From Chryseobacterium aurantiacum (lineage in GTDB: Bacteria; Bacteroidota; Bacteroidia; Flavobacteriales; Weeksellaceae), in NCBI RefSeq assembly GCF_003020585.1, contig NZ_PXUE01000002.1, positions 496,001-560,000 on the forward strand: a stretch of DNA of 64,000 nt, written 5' to 3'. The notes under the pieces are model-generated. The model made no database searches. It was not told the DNA's origin and saw only the letters and a program-made list of their open reading frames with translations. Position 1 is the stretch's first letter. Every line of letters starts with the position of its first letter. Positions 8,165 through 16,470 of this stretch are shown piece after piece. Both the position numbers and the translations under genes were made by a program.

Positions 8165-9235
8165 TTAAACTGTTTCTAAAGCGTGATCTACTACAACTCT
8201 CCATCCGAATGGATCTTCAGAAAGATTGTTCTGTAGGTCTACCAAATCTTTTTTAAGGGTAGCTGCATAGCTTTCTTCATCAGATAATCTTGGAAGAGCC
8301 AATTTTTCGCCTTGGTATCCTAAAGCCTGGAATTGAGTAGTAACTACTGCTGTACCTACTCCCCATACTTCTTTAAGGTTACCATTCTTTAAAGCTTCAA
8401 TTACTGTTTTCACAGGAATTGGTTCTACTTTCACTTCAATTCCTCTTTTCTTAGCCAACTGAAGGAAGCTGTCTCTTGTAACTCCATCAAGAATTTTCTC
8501 AGAAGTTGGAGGTGTATAGATTGTATCGTTAATTCTTACAAACACATTCATTGTACCACTCTCTTCAAAATATTCGTGAGTAGCATCGTCAGTCCAGATA
8601 ATTTGCTCGTATCCTTCTTCAATAGCCAATTGTGTTGGGTAGAAAGAAGCTGCATAGTTTCCTGCCGCTTTAGCAGAACCTACTCCACCGTTTGCAGCTC
8701 TTGAATAGTGATCAGAAATTTTTACAGAAACCGGTTCTGAATAATAGCTTTTCGCTGGTGTTGCAACAATAGCAAACATATATTTCTCAGAAACTCTAGC
8801 TTTTAAAGCTTCTTCTGTAGCAAAAATCAAAGGTCTGATATATAATGACATTCCTTCTCCTTGAGGAATCCAGTCTCTATCAATATCTACTAGTGCTTTT
8901 AATCCGTCTAAAAACATTTCCTCAGTCACCTCAGGCATAGCAAGACGCTTCGCTGACTTGTTGATACGTTCAAAATTCTTTTCAGGCCTGAAAAGGAAAA
9001 CCTGCCCATCTTTGTCTTTATAGGCTTTCATCCCTTCAAAACAAGCTTGTCCATAGTTTACCCCCATCATAGCAGGTGTAAATGGAATGGGACCGTAAGG
9101 AACTAATTTTACATCACCCCATTTTCCATTTTCGTACTCACATATAATCATATGATCTATGAATGTACCACCAAATGAAAAATTGTTCGGGTCAAATGTA
9201 GAAATTCTGGAGTTTTCAGTTTTTTGAATTATCAT
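8165..9235 (-). CDS. ilvE: Branched-chain amino-acid aminotransferase
   Basis: 356 residues, a usual length for the long class IV form. It transfers the amino group between glutamate and the 2-oxo acids of leucine, isoleucine and valine, with PLP held by Lys189 (GGVGSAKAAGNYAAS). Other class IV motifs are YGQACFEGMKAY near residue 61, EYFEESGTMNVF (the ESGTMN segment) near 221 and ILDGVTRDS near 248. It is cytoplasmic. A -7 box, TAAATTTG on the minus strand (9261-9268), lies about 26 bases upstream of the start, so it is probably transcribed alone. Confidence 0.95.
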   Translation of the reverse strand: MIIQKTENSRISTFDPNNFSFGGTFIDHMIICEYENGKWGDVKLVPYGPIPFTPAMMGVNYGQACFEGMKAYKDKDGQVFLFRPEKNFERINKSAKRLAMPEVTEEMFLDGLKALVDIDRDWIPQGEGMSLYIRPLIFATEEALKARVSEKYMFAIVATPAKSYYSEPVSVKISDHYSRAANGGVGSAKAAGNYAASFYPTQLAIEEGYEQIIWTDDATHEYFEESGTMNVFVRINDTIYTPPTSEKILDGVTRDSFLQLAKKRGIEVKVEPIPVKTVIEALKNGNLKEVWGVGTAVVTTQFQALGYQGEKLALPRLSDEESYAATLKKDLVDLQNNLSEDPFGWRVVVDHALETV

Positions 9236-9260
9236 TTTTTAAAATTTTTACGATGTTCTA

Positions 9261-9268
9261 CAAATTTA
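9261..9268 (-). promoter_or_regulatory. Bacteroidetes -7 box for ilvE
   Basis: The minus-strand sequence TAAATTTG fits the Bacteroidetes -7 consensus TAnnTTTG at a suitable distance from the ilvE start. The -33 element is not clear. Confidence 0.5.
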
Positions 9269-9299
9269 ACATAATTTTCTAAATATAAAAATTTTAGAG

Positions 9300-9307
9300 T
9301 AAATTTG
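9300..9307 (+). promoter_or_regulatory. Bacteroidetes -7 box for mnmD
   Basis: TAAATTTG matches TAnnTTTG and lies 13 bases before the TTG start of mnmD, implying a very short leader. Confidence 0.45.
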
Positions 9308-9320
9308 ACAAAAAATTAGC

Positions 9321-9995
9321 TTGAAAAGAGAAATTAAGACCACAAACGACGGAAGTAAAACATTGTTTATCAATGATTTAAATGAAAACTACCATTCTCA
9401 CCACGGAGCTCTCCAAGAAGCAGAACACGTGTTTATCAAAAATGGACTAAATCTAATAAATGATTGCGAAATTAATATTTTAGAACTAGGTTTTGGAACA
9501 GGTTTGAATGTTTTAGTGACAATTAATGAATATTTAAAAACTGACAAAAATCATGTCATCAACTATTTTTCTCTTGAAAAATACCCCATAAATGAATCGG
9601 AAGTTAAGGATTTGGCTTACTTTGAACTTTTTGATAACCCAGAGTTAAAAAATATTTATCAGAAAATTCATCTAGCAGATTGGGAAAAGCCAGTTGAAAT
9701 CATTAGTGGATTCAACTTAAAAAAGATAGAATGTGACTTTTTTGATCTAAAGGACATTGATCTGCCTAAAATCAATCTTGTTTACTTTGATTGCTTTGGC
9801 GCCAGAGTACAACCTGATCTTTGGGAAAAACCTTTATTTGAAATGGTTTCTGACAAAATGGCCATTAACGGATTATTAACAACCTACTCTTCTAAAGGCA
9901 GCGTAAGAAGAATCCTACAGGAGCTTAATTTTAATGTAGAGAAGAAACAAGGCCCTCCTGGAAAAAGAGAGATGATTAATGCAGTGAAGATGTAA
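9321..9995 (+). CDS. mnmD: tRNA 5-methylaminomethyl-2-thiouridine methyltransferase MnmD
   Basis: 224 residues, starting with TTG (no ATG is in a suitable place). The N-terminal SHHGALQEAEHVFI and the SAM-binding ILELGFGTGLN (residues 53-63) are typical of the MnmD half of MnmC, and the end GPPGKREMINA is also typical. It methylates the aminomethyl group of wobble uridine in some tRNAs. In enteric bacteria it is fused to the oxidase MnmC1; the stand-alone form is the norm in Bacteroidetes. A -7 box just upstream supports the start. Confidence 0.88.
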   Translation: MKREIKTTNDGSKTLFINDLNENYHSHHGALQEAEHVFIKNGLNLINDCEINILELGFGTGLNVLVTINEYLKTDKNHVINYFSLEKYPINESEVKDLAYFELFDNPELKNIYQKIHLADWEKPVEIISGFNLKKIECDFFDLKDIDLPKINLVYFDCFGARVQPDLWEKPLFEMVSDKMAINGLLTTYSSKGSVRRILQELNFNVEKKQGPPGKREMINAVKM

Positions 9996-10110
9996 AATAT
10001 AAAATGAATGCAATCCTTAATAGATTAGCATGTTATTTTATATTTTTTACCCCTATACGCCTCATAAAAATTCCTTACATTAGCTATACAAATTATTTTA
10101 CATTATATAT

Positions 10111-10527
10111 ATGATAGACAAGATCAACATTAGAGTGTATGGCTGTGCAGTAAAAGATAAAAAAGTTTTAACCCTGTTTGAGGAATATGCCGGTGAACCT
10201 TTAGTGAAATTTCCTGGCGGTGGATTGGAATACGGAGAGGGAACATTAGACTGCTTGCACCGTGAATTTGATGAAGAACTTAATGTAAAGATCAATATTG
10301 CAGAACATTTTTACACACAGGAGGATTTCCTGGTTTCCCGCTTTAGAGAGAATGAACAACTGCTTACCATATATTATATAGTGAACATTGTGGATGAAAA
10401 TGAATTTCTTATTATGGATCCGTGCATCGAAAAAACAGAATGGATGGAGATTGACAGACCAGACAATCCTTTTCCTCTACCTATAGACAAAATTGTATTT
10501 GATAAATTAAAAGAAAAATTCCTGTAA
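10111..10527 (+). CDS. Nudix hydrolase
   Basis: 138 residues, cytoplasmic. The Nudix box is at residues 37-59 (GGLEYGEGTLDCLHREFDEE then LNV), following G-x5-E-x7-RE-U-x-EE-x-G-U except Asn for the last glycine. It binds divalent metal and probably hydrolyses a nucleoside diphosphate-linked substrate, which cannot be named from the sequence. The frame is followed by a convergent terminator that overlaps its last codons. Confidence 0.88.
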   Translation: MIDKINIRVYGCAVKDKKVLTLFEEYAGEPLVKFPGGGLEYGEGTLDCLHREFDEELNVKINIAEHFYTQEDFLVSRFRENEQLLTIYYIVNIVDENEFLIMDPCIEKTEWMEIDRPDNPFPLPIDKIVFDKLKEKFL

Positions 10528-10546
10528 GATTACTTACAGGAATTTT
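10515..10546. terminator. Bidirectional terminator between the Nudix and DUF4294 genes
   Basis: AAAATTCCTGTAAG pairs perfectly with CTTACAGGAATTTT around ATTA. It serves the converging genes on both sides and overlaps the Nudix stop codon. Confidence 0.8.
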
Positions 10547-10550
10547 ATAT

Positions 10551-11255
10551 TTATTTCTTTACTTTAAAGTCACTTGCCCCAGGATAAGGCTTCAGGTACC
10601 CTGAATTCCAATTGGACTGAAGTAATGATTCTACAAACTCATCAGTTCTGTTGACATGAGGATTATATCGTTCCTTAAGATCAATATCAGCCATTTTACC
10701 CTTTAGGTTCCACCAAAAAGCACTGAATCCCCCTCTAAGCTCCTTAATGATTTCATATACATTTTTACCGGTAGCTCTATTCATCAGCTTGGCAAAAACC
10801 TGTCCTTCAGTGGTTGTAAGATCCCTCAGTTGTTTTTCATACTGATCGGCAAGCATATTCTGCCTTTCTCTTACAAACTTTCTTTTAGCCTTACTATCCA
10901 TATCATTCATATCCACCTGAATATCTCTGTACTGCTGCAAAGCAGTTACAAATAACGGGTATACTCTGTACAATTTCTTATTAAGGAAATAATAATAATT
11001 TTTATCTAACTGATTATTAAACCTCGGTTTATTAACCAAAACCAACTCATCCATTACGACTACAGGCTCCCCGTTCACTTCATAGATCTTCACCTTCTGC
11101 TGTTCGTCGTAATAATACTTATTCCCAAATTCATCTACCTTCAGAGACTCGGCTGGATATTGGTTAAGAGGTTTTGCTATCACAGAATCCTTTTGACCAA
11201 AAACACTGACTCCCAAAAAGAAAATAAAAAGGCAGATAATCTTACTAAAATTCAT
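10551..11255 (-). CDS. DUF4294 family exported protein
   Basis: Start set at 11255 (MNFSKIICLFIFFLGVSVFGQ), giving a signal peptide of about 21 residues; a start at 11291 would put 12 extra residues in front. The mature part has the DUF4294 features KKLYRVYPLFVTALQ, RERQNMLADQYEKQLRDLTTTEGQ, KLMNRATG and ELRGGFSAFWW. The family is found mostly in Bacteroidetes, is exported, and has no known function. It is divergent from the M42 peptidase gene, with about 50 bases between the starts. Confidence 0.85.
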   Translation of the reverse strand: MNFSKIICLFIFFLGVSVFGQKDSVIAKPLNQYPAESLKVDEFGNKYYYDEQQKVKIYEVNGEPVVVMDELVLVNKPRFNNQLDKNYYYFLNKKLYRVYPLFVTALQQYRDIQVDMNDMDSKAKRKFVRERQNMLADQYEKQLRDLTTTEGQVFAKLMNRATGKNVYEIIKELRGGFSAFWWNLKGKMADIDLKERYNPHVNRTDEFVESLLQSNWNSGYLKPYPGASDFKVKK

Positions 11256-11306
11256 TATTTTTACACTTATAAGAACAAAAATTAAACGCAAAAATCATTC
11301 CTTTTT

Positions 11307-12380
11307 ATGAAATTTGAAAAGAAATCTTTGAAATTTTTAGAGAAATATTTAAACACTTCATCACCAACCGGTTATGAACACAAAGGACAGGAGGTCTGGA
11401 TGGACTATATCAGACCGTATGTAGATACAATTGAAGTGGATCATTATGGAACCTGCTATGGCATCATAAATCCTGAGGCTGAATTTAAGGTAGTGATTGA
11501 AGCTCATGCTGATGAAATTTCATGGTACGTTAATTACATAACTGATGAGGGACTCATCTACGTAATCAGAAATGGAGGTTCAGACCAGACCATTGCCCCT
11601 TCTAAAGTAGTTAACATTCATGGAGAAAAAGGAATTGTAAAAGGGGTATTCGGATGGCCAGCCATTCATACCAGAAGCAATCAGAATGAACCTACTCCCA
11701 AAATTGAAAATATCTTCATCGATTGTGGAGCTATTTCCAAAAAAGAGGTGGAAGAAATGGGAATCTTTGTTGGCTGCATGATTACTTATCCTGATGAATT
11801 CTTTGAAATGAACGACAGATACTTCGTCTGCAGAGCCCTGGACAACAGGATTGGAGGCTTTATGATTGCTGAAGTAGCACGTCTTTTAAAGGAAAATAAA
11901 AAATCTATTCCATTTGGACTTTACATCACCAATTCTGTACAGGAAGAAGTAGGTCTATACGGTGCAGACATGATTGCTGACACCATTAAACCTAATATTG
12001 CAATTGTAACAGATGTAACGCACGACACTACAACTCCAATGATTGAAAAGGAAAAAGAAGGGAACCAGAAATGCGGCGACGGACCAGTGGTATTCTTTGC
12101 ACCAAGTGTTCATCACACCATCCGAGAATTGATTATTGACACCGCAAAAACCAAAAAGATCCCTTATCAAAGAGCAGCTGCAAGCAGAGCAACAGGAACA
12201 GACACCGATGCTTTTGCCCACTCCAATGGCGGGGTACCAAGTGCATTAATTTCCTTACCTTTGCGCTACATGCATACAACAGTGGAAATGGTGTCTAAAG
12301 AAGATGTAGGGAATGTCATCAAACTTATCTACGAAACCGTTCTGAAGATTAAACCTGAAATGAAACTGAAGTATCATTAA
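11307..12380 (+). CDS. M42 family metallopeptidase (glutamyl aminopeptidase/endoglucanase-like)
   Basis: 357 residues without signal peptide. Metal ligands of the M42/M20-like fold are visible: His67 in EAHADE, Asp179 in RALDNR, Glu213-Glu214 in VQEEVG, Asp236 in VTDVTHD and a histidine near 323 in RYMHTTVEM. It should be a cytoplasmic aminopeptidase forming large oligomers and releasing N-terminal residues from peptides. Old annotations call this family endoglucanase M, which is not supported by later work. It is divergent from the DUF4294 gene. Confidence 0.92.
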   Translation: MKFEKKSLKFLEKYLNTSSPTGYEHKGQEVWMDYIRPYVDTIEVDHYGTCYGIINPEAEFKVVIEAHADEISWYVNYITDEGLIYVIRNGGSDQTIAPSKVVNIHGEKGIVKGVFGWPAIHTRSNQNEPTPKIENIFIDCGAISKKEVEEMGIFVGCMITYPDEFFEMNDRYFVCRALDNRIGGFMIAEVARLLKENKKSIPFGLYITNSVQEEVGLYGADMIADTIKPNIAIVTDVTHDTTTPMIEKEKEGNQKCGDGPVVFFAPSVHHTIRELIIDTAKTKKIPYQRAAASRATGTDTDAFAHSNGGVPSALISLPLRYMHTTVEMVSKEDVGNVIKLIYETVLKIKPEMKLKYH

Positions 12381-12381
12381 T

Positions 12382-12480
12382 AGAATCAAGATGAAAGACA
12401 CAAGATTCAAGAAACCAAAAATATAAAGAGAAATACCTTTTCAATATATCGGATCTTGATTCCTGACTCTAAATATCTAA
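12382..12480. repeat. Intergenic repeat-like sequence with inverted AATCAAGA arms
   Basis: The stretch between the M42 gene and rpe starts with AGAATCAAGATGAAAGAC, repeats AAGATTCAAGAA a little later, and ends with TCTTGATTCCTGACTCT, giving short inverted and direct repeats. Similar sequence between genes is common in Chryseobacterium as I recall it, but only this copy is visible here. Confidence 0.35.
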
Positions 12481-12492
12481 TATAAAGTAAAA

Positions 12493-13143
12493 ATGAAAAC
12501 GAAGCTTATTGCTCCATCCCTTTTATCCGCAGACTTTGGGAATCTGCAAAGAGACATTGAAATGCTAAACAACTCCCAGGCTGACTGGTTCCATATTGAT
12601 GTAATGGACGGGAGATTTGTACCTAACATTTCATTTGGTTTTCCTGTAATGAAAACTGTTCAGCAACATGCTAAAAAATTCGTGGATGTACACTTAATGA
12701 TTGTAGAACCTGAAAAATATGTTGATGAATTTATCAATCATGGGGCGGATCTGATTTCTGTACATTATGAAGCATGTACACATCTTCACAGAACCATTCA
12801 CCACATTCAAAGCAAAGGAGTAAAAGCCGGAGTTGTTTTAAATCCATCTACTCCCGTTTTAATGCTTGAAGATATCATTGCTGATGTGGATTTGGTATTA
12901 TTAATGAGTGTAAATCCAGGATTTGGAGGACAGAAATTCATTGAAAATACTTATAAAAAGATAGCTGAAACTAAGGATCTGATTTTAAGCAATAACTCTA
13001 CTGCTCTTATTGAAGTAGATGGAGGAGTAAATCTTGACAATGCCTCAAAACTTTTTGAAGCCGGAGCAGATGTTCTAGTTGCCGGAAATGCAGTATTCTC
13101 TACAGAAAGCCCGGAAAGAACCATTGAGCTTTTGAAAATCTAA
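12493..13143 (+). CDS. rpe: Ribulose-phosphate 3-epimerase
   Basis: 216 residues, a TIM barrel of usual length. Signatures include IAPSLLSADFGN (residues 6-17), WFHIDVMDGRFVPNISFG with metal-binding His and Asp, VHLMIVEP, VNPGFGGQKF and VDGGVN. It interconverts ribulose-5-phosphate and xylulose-5-phosphate in the pentose phosphate pathway, in the cytoplasm. It stands alone, with a strong terminator after it. Confidence 0.96.
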   Translation: MKTKLIAPSLLSADFGNLQRDIEMLNNSQADWFHIDVMDGRFVPNISFGFPVMKTVQQHAKKFVDVHLMIVEPEKYVDEFINHGADLISVHYEACTHLHRTIHHIQSKGVKAGVVLNPSTPVLMLEDIIADVDLVLLMSVNPGFGGQKFIENTYKKIAETKDLILSNNSTALIEVDGGVNLDNASKLFEAGADVLVAGNAVFSTESPERTIELLKI

Positions 13144-13166
13144 AAACAACCAGATTTAAATACACA

Positions 13167-13195
13167 AAAAGGCAGTTCTTACAGAGCTGCCTTTT
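13167..13195 (+). terminator. Terminator after rpe
   Basis: AAAAGGCAGTTCT pairs with AGAGCTGCCTTTT around TAC (one G-U pair), 23 bases after the rpe stop. Confidence 0.8.
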
Positions 13196-13356
13196 CGCTG
13201 GAATTTGAGTCGTCGTGGTTATGAATTTTCTTTCAAGATTCTTTAAATGTCTATTTTTCTTCTTACTAACAACCCAAAGGTCTGAATAAAATATCAGATA
13301 AACATCCGTAGAAATACGGTATTTACGTTTGAGTATTTTTACTTATAGAGAGTTTT

Positions 13357-13848
13357 TTATACTTCCTTATTCCAAATACAGGCACACACCACCAGAGCAA
13401 TTGTGATGACAGAAAAAACAGTTCTTATATTGTTCAGAAAATTCCACCTGTTTTCAAAATTATCCCGCATTTGCTTTATGGCATCTGTCGTAGAATTAGA
13501 AATATCAAATTGATCCAGCAGGTTATTCATGGGTACATTTCCAACTACAGTAACTCCAAAAACACCTATCAAGTAAGAGAATGTTGCCAATAAAAGAAAA
13601 ATAAAAACAGGCTGTTCAGATCTAAACAAAAAGGCGGATACAGGAAGAAGAATTGCTGTTCCCATAAAACTCATAAAAAACACAGGATTTAGAATTTCCC
13701 GGTTAATATTTTGCATTGCTTTCAGATATTCCGGATCAGAAAGTTTTCCCAATCCAAGCACAACAGAGCAGGAATAGGCATAAAAAAGTCCGGCAATAAG
13801 AGCAGTAAGCACTGCTGTAATAATTAATAATACCGTTATCATTTTCAT
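13357..13848 (-). CDS. DUF1772 family membrane protein, last gene of the MNIO operon
   Basis: 163 residues with four predicted TM segments (about 4-24, 53-72, 79-100 and 140-158). The motifs AMQNINREILNPVFF and VTVVGNVPMNNLLD are typical of DUF1772 (anthrone oxygenase-like/DoxX-like) proteins. It starts 40 bases after the stop of the DUF692/MNIO gene on the same strand, so it probably belongs to that operon. DoxX-like membrane proteins often accompany MNIO enzymes in other bacteria, and a role in redox or metal handling is possible; that is inference. Confidence 0.75.
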   Translation of the reverse strand: MKMITVLLIITAVLTALIAGLFYAYSCSVVLGLGKLSDPEYLKAMQNINREILNPVFFMSFMGTAILLPVSAFLFRSEQPVFIFLLLATFSYLIGVFGVTVVGNVPMNNLLDQFDISNSTTDAIKQMRDNFENRWNFLNNIRTVFSVITIALVVCACIWNKEV

Positions 13849-13888
13849 ATATTTTGATTTGTGATAATCATAGATTACAGAGCTTTTT

Positions 13889-14986
13889 TTAATAAGGATT
13901 CCATTTTTTAATGATATTCTGAGCAGTCAGTATCATTTCACGGTCCCAATTCTTTGTTTTAAAATAATGAAATTCTTGATTTTTAATTAATGACACATCG
14001 GCATTATCAAACAACAATCTCGTAAGCAAGGTTTGTTCTTCGTGTAAAAGCATATCTTCCAATGGAGTTTCCGGAAGTTTTATTTCCTTTTTATTCCAAT
14101 GAACTTCTTGTTGATTCTTCCAATCCGATTCCGAAACAAGCTTTTTAACCTTAGCAAAATCTTCTAGAAAATCATTCTTTTCACTTTCTTGCTGAATGGA
14201 GTGACCAAGTCTTTCTATAATTATATATTCCAGGTTATGACATTGGGATAAAGCCCATGGTAGTACAGATAAAATATCCTCGGGAATAATATCATCATGA
14301 GTATCCCTTCGAATGTGCTTTTTTCCATAAACACTATCCTGCCAACTTCCTCCTGAAAGATGAATTTCTTTTACCTTATCCAAGGGATATGAATTGATAA
14401 TTTCCTGCATCTCTATTTCAAAATTACAGGATTGACAGTAGATATTGTGAAGATCAAGAATCAGAAATCCATGAGTATCTTCAATAAGTTTGTCCAGAAA
14501 CAAACCCTGCTCTCTTACATCATCTACAGAGAATGAAAATGCCAGATTCTCTATCCCCACAGGAATATCCAATGCTTCCTGAAGTCTGAAAAGTCTGTCC
14601 TTTCCTATTTGTAGTGTTTTAGGATGCAAAGAAACCGGCAATGGTACGCCCTGGTGAAAGTTCTCAGTATTCATGAAGCCGAAATGCTCCGTAATATGAT
14701 TGTATTTTCTTTTTTTAACCTCCTCCTTTAATTTATCCAGCCATATACTCTGCCGTTCTGTCCATCTGGCATCAAATAATGAATAATAAACTCCATGACC
14801 GATCAGGCGGTTGTTTTCAGAGTAAAAATCTAACAGATCCCCAAGCCAATCCGGTTCTTCTGTATGATAAAGGGTATCAAATGACCACTCCAATACATCA
14901 ACAGAATTACTCTGTAGCAAAGGCAAAACAGCAGAAACAAACTCTGCTTCTGCCATCATTGATAATCCTAGCAGTGGCTTTCCCAT
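13889..14986 (-). CDS. DUF692/MNIO enzyme (ChrH/MbnB/TglH-like) that modifies peptides
   Basis: 365 residues. The first 280 form a TIM barrel of the multinuclear non-haem iron-dependent oxidase family. Probable metal and active-site residues are His64 (GHGVYYSL), Glu100-His101 (TEHFGF), Glu146-Asn147 (GIENLAF), Asp178 and His180 (LDLHNIY), His209 (EIHLSGG), Asp228, His230 and Asp231 (RDTHDD) and Glu258 (IIERLG). Known members oxidise cysteine-containing precursor peptides. About 80 extra C-terminal residues may replace the separate partner protein used by relatives. The ATG lies three bases after the stop of a small exported protein ending NCPACGMG, the likely substrate. The family call is firm; the product chemistry is unknown. 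Confidence 0.88.
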   Translation of the reverse strand: MGKPLLGLSMMAEAEFVSAVLPLLQSNSVDVLEWSFDTLYHTEEPDWLGDLLDFYSENNRLIGHGVYYSLFDARWTERQSIWLDKLKEEVKKRKYNHITEHFGFMNTENFHQGVPLPVSLHPKTLQIGKDRLFRLQEALDIPVGIENLAFSFSVDDVREQGLFLDKLIEDTHGFLILDLHNIYCQSCNFEIEMQEIINSYPLDKVKEIHLSGGSWQDSVYGKKHIRRDTHDDIIPEDILSVLPWALSQCHNLEYIIIERLGHSIQQESEKNDFLEDFAKVKKLVSESDWKNQQEVHWNKKEIKLPETPLEDMLLHEEQTLLTRLLFDNADVSLIKNQEFHYFKTKNWDREMILTAQNIIKKWNPY

Positions 14987-14989
14987 CTC

Positions 14990-15214
14990 CTATCCCATCC
15001 CGCAGGCAGGGCAATTACGAGGGTCATGTCGAACTGTATCTTTTTTAACAATTACTTTAGGAGGCGTAGTGGGCTTCGGTTTTTTAGTTGTGTCGGAAGC
15101 TGCTACTTTTCTAACTTTCTTTACCGGTTTTTTCGTCTTACCGGAAGATTGGGTAGTTTGTGCTGAAACACCTACCGCTAATAAACTGGCCATTAATAAG
15201 GTTGGAATTTTCAT
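14990..15214 (-). CDS. Secreted precursor peptide with C-terminal NCPACGMG, likely MNIO substrate
   Basis: Start set at 15214 (MKIPTLLMASLLAVGVSAQ), which gives a Sec signal peptide; a start at 15253 would add 13 residues. The 74-residue product has a lysine/proline/threonine-rich low-complexity middle (residues 20-60) and ends RHDPRNCPACGMG, with Cys68 and Cys71 as the only cysteines. A disordered leader with a short cysteine-containing end, directly coupled to an MNIO gene, is the pattern of a RiPP precursor. It resembles the ChrA-type substrate of the Chryseobacterium MNIO ChrH as I recall it; this needs a sequence comparison. The signal peptide suggests that the modified peptide is exported to the periplasm or outside. 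Confidence 0.8.
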   Translation of the reverse strand: MKIPTLLMASLLAVGVSAQTTQSSGKTKKPVKKVRKVAASDTTKKPKPTTPPKVIVKKDTVRHDPRNCPACGMG

Positions 15215-15402
15215 AATCGCTTTTTTATAAAAAATTTGCAATAAACGTTCCATTTATTTCAAGCCTAAAATACAACAATTTATTCGTGTAAATTTTAATT
15301 TTCAGATCTTCCTGAGAAAAATGTTCCGACTTCCATCTAAAAGCAGTTGAAATGGCAGTTATTATGACAATAGGACATTGTTTTTAATAGTGAGTAGGAA
15401 GT

Positions 15403-15433
15403 ATAAAAAACAAAATCCGAAGAATAATCCCCG
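15403..15433 (-). terminator. Possible terminator after ndk
   Basis: ATCCG and CGGAT arms around a GAAGAATAATCCC-type loop, with a run of A on the plus strand to the left (T on the minus strand). The stem is short, so the call is moderate. Confidence 0.45.
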
Positions 15434-15460
15434 GATCTTTTATTTTGTAAGGTAATTTTC

Positions 15461-15877
15461 TTAGAAAATCTCTCTTCCTGAAAAATGGAATTGAGCCTCG
15501 ATTAATGCATTCTCGTCAGAATCTGAACCGTGAACTGCATTTTCTCCGATGCTTCTTGCAAACATTTTTCTGATTGTACCTTCTGCAGCTTCTGCAGGGT
15601 TAGTAGCACCAATCAATGTTCTGAAATCTTCAACTGCATTGTCTTTTTCTAAAACCGCAGCTACGATAGGACCAGAACTCATGAATTCTACTAGCTCACC
15701 ATAAAATGGTCTTTCAGCGTGTACTTCATAGAATTTTTTTGCATCAGCAACTGTAAGCTGAGTTAATTTTAAAGCTTTAATTTTAAAACCTCCTTCAGCA
15801 ATCTTACCCAATATTGCACCGATATGTCCGTCAGCAACAGCATCAGGCTTAATCATAGTGAATGTAATGTTAGACAT
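15461..15877 (-). CDS. ndk: Nucleoside diphosphate kinase
   Basis: 138 residues. It moves the terminal phosphate from ATP to other nucleoside diphosphates. The N-terminal [10 protein letters not shown] and the catalytic His116 in [13 protein letters not shown] are diagnostic, and length is as usual. Cytoplasmic. A -7 box TAATTTTG on the minus strand (15901-15908) lies 24 bases upstream of the start. Confidence 0.96.
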   Translation of the reverse strand: MSNITFTMIKPDAVADGHIGAILGKIAEGGFKIKALKLTQLTVADAKKFYEVHAERPFYGELVEFMSSGPIVAAVLEKDNAVEDFRTLIGATNPAEAAEGTIRKMFARSIGENAVHGSDSDENALIEAQFHFSGREIF

Positions 15878-15900
15878 AAATGTATATTTTTTTAATGGTG

Positions 15901-15908
15901 CAAAATTA
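15901..15908 (-). promoter_or_regulatory. Bacteroidetes -7 box for ndk
   Basis: The minus-strand sequence TAATTTTG matches TAnnTTTG at a suitable distance from the ndk start. Confidence 0.45.
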
Positions 15909-15987
15909 CAAAAAATATCTTTGATTTTTATTTTAATTTTTTTTTAACATAAAAATAACTTTTATTAAGAAATTATGAACTCAACTT

Positions 15988-16002
15988 TGGCACAGTAATT
16001 GT
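15988..16002 (+). promoter_or_regulatory. Candidate sigma-54 (-24/-12) promoter
   Basis: TGGCACAGTAATTGT fits TGGCAC-R-N4-TTGC, with only the last base of the -12 element differing (GT for GC). Both the spacing and the -24 half are right. It has the same layout as the element at 5310. Confidence 0.5.
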
Positions 16003-16013
16003 TTATTCTATTG

Positions 16014-16079
16014 CGATTCTCATGTTTAATTTGAGTTTTCATGGTTATTAGTTTTTACCCAGCTTCGGCTGGGTTTTTT
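16014..16079 (+). ncRNA. Candidate small RNA or micro-ORF unit
   Basis: A transcript from the sigma-54-like promoter would run about 65 nt and end at a strong terminator, ACCCAGC-TTCG-GCTGGGT plus T5 (16057-16079), whose loop is the very stable C(UUCG)G type. It holds a 9-codon frame from ATG 16022 (MFNLSFHGY) ending just before the terminator. Both neighbouring genes lie on the opposite strand, so the unit is independent. RNA or peptide nature is open. Confidence 0.45.
16057..16079 (+). terminator. Strong terminator with UUCG tetraloop
   Basis: Seven G-C-rich pairs closed by a C(UUCG)G tetraloop and followed by T5. It has no plus-strand protein gene upstream, which is why a short transcript is proposed. 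Confidence 0.85.
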
Positions 16080-16431
16080 ATTTGTAAAAAACAGGCTGTT
16101 TTATTGCTGATTTGATAAAATTAAAAACCTTATAAAAGTATATTAATACATTATTGCTTCTTATGCAATCAATGAAATAATCGATTTTTTTTGAAATATT
16201 TTTTCCCGCTTAAAATTCGAGTATCGAAAAGTAGAGTTATATGACAAAATATTCATGACAAAAAGTAGAATTATCTTAAAAGTGATTTTTTTAGAATAAA
16301 AATATCCACTCAATTACTAAAAAAATTCGTTGTCCTATTTAAGTTTCTCTTCTTACAATTTTCACTTTCAAAATTTGTACACAAAAATTATCCCTGTATA
16401 TGAATAGCTTTTTTGTTTAAGCCTAAAAGAA

Positions 16432-16470
16432 TAACACCTCAGATTATTGTAAAATTAATCTGAGGTGTTA
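16432..16470 (-). terminator. Long perfect hairpin after rsgA
   Basis: TAACACCTCAGATTA pairs perfectly with TAATCTGAGGTGTTA (15 bp) around a 9-nt loop, 21 bases after the rsgA stop. The T-run on the minus side is weak, but its position and strength suggest a terminator or 3'-end stabiliser. Confidence 0.7.
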
